NCBI GenBank assembly: GCA_963575745.1
Contig: CAUYUJ010019282.1
Coordinates: 138,680 to 202,679, forward strand
From: Prorocentrum cordatum
Lineage: Eukaryota; Sar; Dinophyceae; Prorocentrales; Prorocentraceae
DNA: 64,000 bases
Direction: 5' to 3'
Below the pieces are notes generated by a model. That model searched no databases. It saw only the letters and a list, made by a program, of their open reading frames with translations, and was not told the origin of the DNA. Both the position numbers and the translations under genes were made by a program. Below, one piece after another: positions 61,951 through 64,000 of this stretch (position 1 is its first letter; each line of letters opens with the position of its first letter).

Positions 61951-62485
61951 CTACCAATGCACCAATAGTGGAGTCACTCGCAGAGTCACTCATCTGCTTG
62001 GCGACCTGCTTTGTTCATCTTGCGGGATGAAGCTCGAAATAGTGGACCACGTCTGGCCAGTCACTTAGCGAGCTGAGGTTTGCCGCGCCCAGGAGGGCCA
62101 ACCTAATTACCCATCGCGCGCAGAAGCACGAGACATTCACTCCCCCTCATATTTCAAGAATCCATCGAAGCCTCGCAGAACAATTCGGCCTCAAACCAAA
62201 ATGCCAACGGAATGTAATCTTCCGTCTCTGCAACCCACCCACCCTCCAGATCAACGACCGAAGCGGCCAGGATGCGAAGCGAGTAGGGGGGAGAGAGCCA
62301 AAGTGAGAACGGAGGTGGACGAAACAGGTGGAGCCGAGAGGAAAGAGGAGGAGGAGCAAGGAGGCAGCCAGTCATTGCCAAAGAGAGGGGCGGCGGCGCG
62401 CACCAAGATCAGCGGCAAGGCAGAACGGCGCGCCATACTTGAAACCTGTGCGGGGTCACCCTGGTCCCCACCCCCCTGTTGGTCT
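61951..62485. other. Intergenic, nothing recognised
   Basis: Non-repetitive DNA. Short frames on both strands show no domain. Confidence 0.4.
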
Positions 62486-62489
62486 TTGC

Positions 62490-62812
62490 CTCCTCCTCCT
62501 CTTCCTCCTCCTCCTCCTCCTCCTCCTCCTCCTCCTCCTCCCCCTCCGCCTCCTCCCCCTCCACCTCCTATTTCCTCCTCCTCCTCCTCCTCAGCCTCCT
62601 CCACTTCCTCCCCCTCCTCCTAATCCTCCTCCTCCTCCTCCATCCGCCTCCGCCTCCTAGTTCCTCCTCCTCCTCCTCAACCTCCTCCTCCTCCTAGTCC
62701 TCCTCCTAGTCCTCCTCCTAGTCCTCCTCCTCCTACTCCTCCTCCTCCTCCTCCATCCTCCTCATCCTCCTCCTCCTCATCCTCCTCCTCCTCCTCCTCC
62801 CCCTCATCCTTT
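62490..62812. repeat. (CTC)n microsatellite with CCTAGT variants
   Basis: About 320 bp of CTC/CCT triplets, with CCTCCTAGT units around 62690-62730. Confidence 0.93.
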
Positions 62813-62984
62813 CTGTATCCACCACCGTGAGGCTGGGCATTAAGTGGGCGTGTCCTCAGGTCTTTTGCAGAATCCCTGAAGCCGCAGATCTCCATCCTGA
62901 GGAGTCGTTCAGGGACCCGGACCCAACATTGCCAAATCTCCCGGGGCTTTCCGCGTGTCCCCTGGGCATTGGATCGTCTTCCCG

Positions 62985-63520
62985 CGTGACTTCTCGGGCC
63001 CAAGAGGGCCCCAAGACGGGCCAAGAGGGCCTTAAAGCCGCCAAGATGGTCCAATGGGGCCCAGAGTCGCCGAACGATTGCTCCGAGATGCCCAGGATGG
63101 CCCCAAGAAGGCCTAAGAGACCACCGAGACGGCCCAAGAGGCCTCCAAGAGGCTTCCCAGGAGCGCCCCAAGAGGCCAGAATCATAGATTGTCCAATGAT
63201 TGTTGAAGGTGTTTGGTCTTTTCGCCTATTCGGTTTTCCGAAATTCTCAGACGGCTCAAGAGGCCCCGAAGATAGTCCCAAGACTGCCCAAGAGGCTCCC
63301 CAGAGGGTCACAAGACGGCCCCAAAACGGCCCACGAGGCGCCCAAGACAGCCCAAGAGGCCCTCCGAAGAGACCCCAGGAAACATCCCTGAGAACTCTGA
63401 CCCACAACCCGCTCGAAGACGCTCCCAAGATGCCTCCAAGGCCACCAAGATAGTCCAAGAGAGCCCAAGACGGCCAAAAAGGAGCCTAAGAGGCGCCCAA
63501 GAGGTCCGCCATGAAGGCCC
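62985..63520. repeat. Degenerate CCAAGACGGC decamer array
   Basis: Phrases such as CCCAAGAGGC, CCAAGACGGC and CCAAGATGGT recur with a mostly 10-bp spacing. It is interrupted at 63180-63245 by unrelated sequence. The reverse complement is CTTGGGCCGT-like, linking it to 6100-6260, 43.6 kb and 56.7 kb. Confidence 0.82.
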
Positions 63521-63619
63521 GAAGATGTAAGACATCACCACCGAAATTGTCCACGTCACGTCACCACCATCGTCATCCTACACCGGACTCACTTCTATAG
63601 CGCTCACTTCTACAGTGCT

Positions 63620-63815
63620 CACTTTGAACTTGTGGTCCGGAAGGGGCCGCACATGCAGGCACATGCAGCACAGCCGCATGCACATGCCCATGCAGATATA
63701 CAAAAGCATCAACAGCATTGCCGCACATGCGCGCACATGCCACACCGTCCGACGCACAGTCGAAAGCACGGTCAAGCAAAACTCTGAAAGCATAGACGCA
63801 CATGCCCGCACATGC
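63620..63815. repeat. CACATGC-rich repeats
   Basis: GCACATGC and GCCGCACATGC phrases recur irregularly. They contain palindromic GCATGC and ACATGT-like cores. Confidence 0.7.
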
Positions 63816-63821
63816 CGCAGA

Positions 63822-64000
63822 GATGTCGCAGGCGATAATGGCCTGACCACCTGAGCTCTGGGCATTTCGCAACCCAGAGTTGCGAGGATGTCTCAGGCAA
63901 GCGTGGCCGGACCACCATGGGGCAGGGCAGCTTGGAAACCAGAGTGGCGAGGTTGTCGCTGGTCAAGGTGACCACACGACCATGGGGCAGGACACCTCCG
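63822..64000. repeat. 65-bp tandem repeat, running off the window
   Basis: Units start at about 63822, 63887 and 63952 (G(A/T)TGTC(G/T)C(A/T)GG...GACCA...GGGCA...CCAGAGTnGCGAG). Confidence 0.85.

Overview
The window looks like nuclear DNA of a core dinoflagellate (inference). The evidence is a relict of the trans-spliced leader at 56986-57007, a GC-AG intron beside GT-AG introns, a Ty1/copia-type element with the KHVDD reverse-transcriptase motif that I associate with dinoflagellate copies, two lineage-specific protein families known to me only as abundant dinoflagellate hypotheticals, and an extreme load of micro-, mini- and satellite DNA. Species cannot be named from the sequence.

Layout. 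(1) 1-18239 is gene-free and made of two head-to-tail copies of a macrosatellite of about 9.7 kb (1-9673 and 9674-18239). Each copy is a fixed series of different arrays: AGT trinucleotides, CTC and ATC tracts, a 10-bp AATCTCTCAG array, two related 90-bp satellites, a strand-switching GAG/CTC block, a second decamer array and a satellite built on CAGGAGCACGGCAGAA. Copy 2 is cut short by (2) a very long copia-type LTR retroelement on the minus strand (18240 to about 35203, 17 kb). In sense order it carries an LTR, a primer-binding site, Gag with two membrane-like segments, a basic CCHC protein with an embedded RNA 2'-phosphotransferase (Tpt1/KptA) domain, a RING-H2 finger, an aspartic protease, two methyltransferase-like domains, integrase, reverse transcriptase and RNase H. 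Its frame is broken repeatedly. More than 30 copies of a 14-bp mini-hairpin with covarying stem bases (GCGGGnnnnCCCGC, GCGGAnnnnTCCGC, GCGGCnnnnGCCGC) are scattered through it.

(3) 35.2-64 kb holds three multi-exon genes or gene remnants in repeat-rich DNA. The first is a plus-strand pseudogene (about 36.3-42.0 kb) of a dinoflagellate family with possible DDE-transposase-like motifs. The second is a plus-strand four-exon gene (50.7-55.9 kb) with a Cys/His cluster and a coiled coil. The third is a minus-strand choline-transporter-like (SLC44) gene (about 60.9-58.4 kb). A possible small ORF lies at 42996-43286. The rest is decamer, pentamer, 12-bp and hairpin-forming repeats plus trinucleotide tracts.

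Best candidates for something undescribed: the covarying mini-hairpin family, the Tpt1/KptA domain inside the retroelement, and the DDE-like gene family. All coordinates and motif calls were made by eye. Similarity to families rests on recalled signatures, not on a search.
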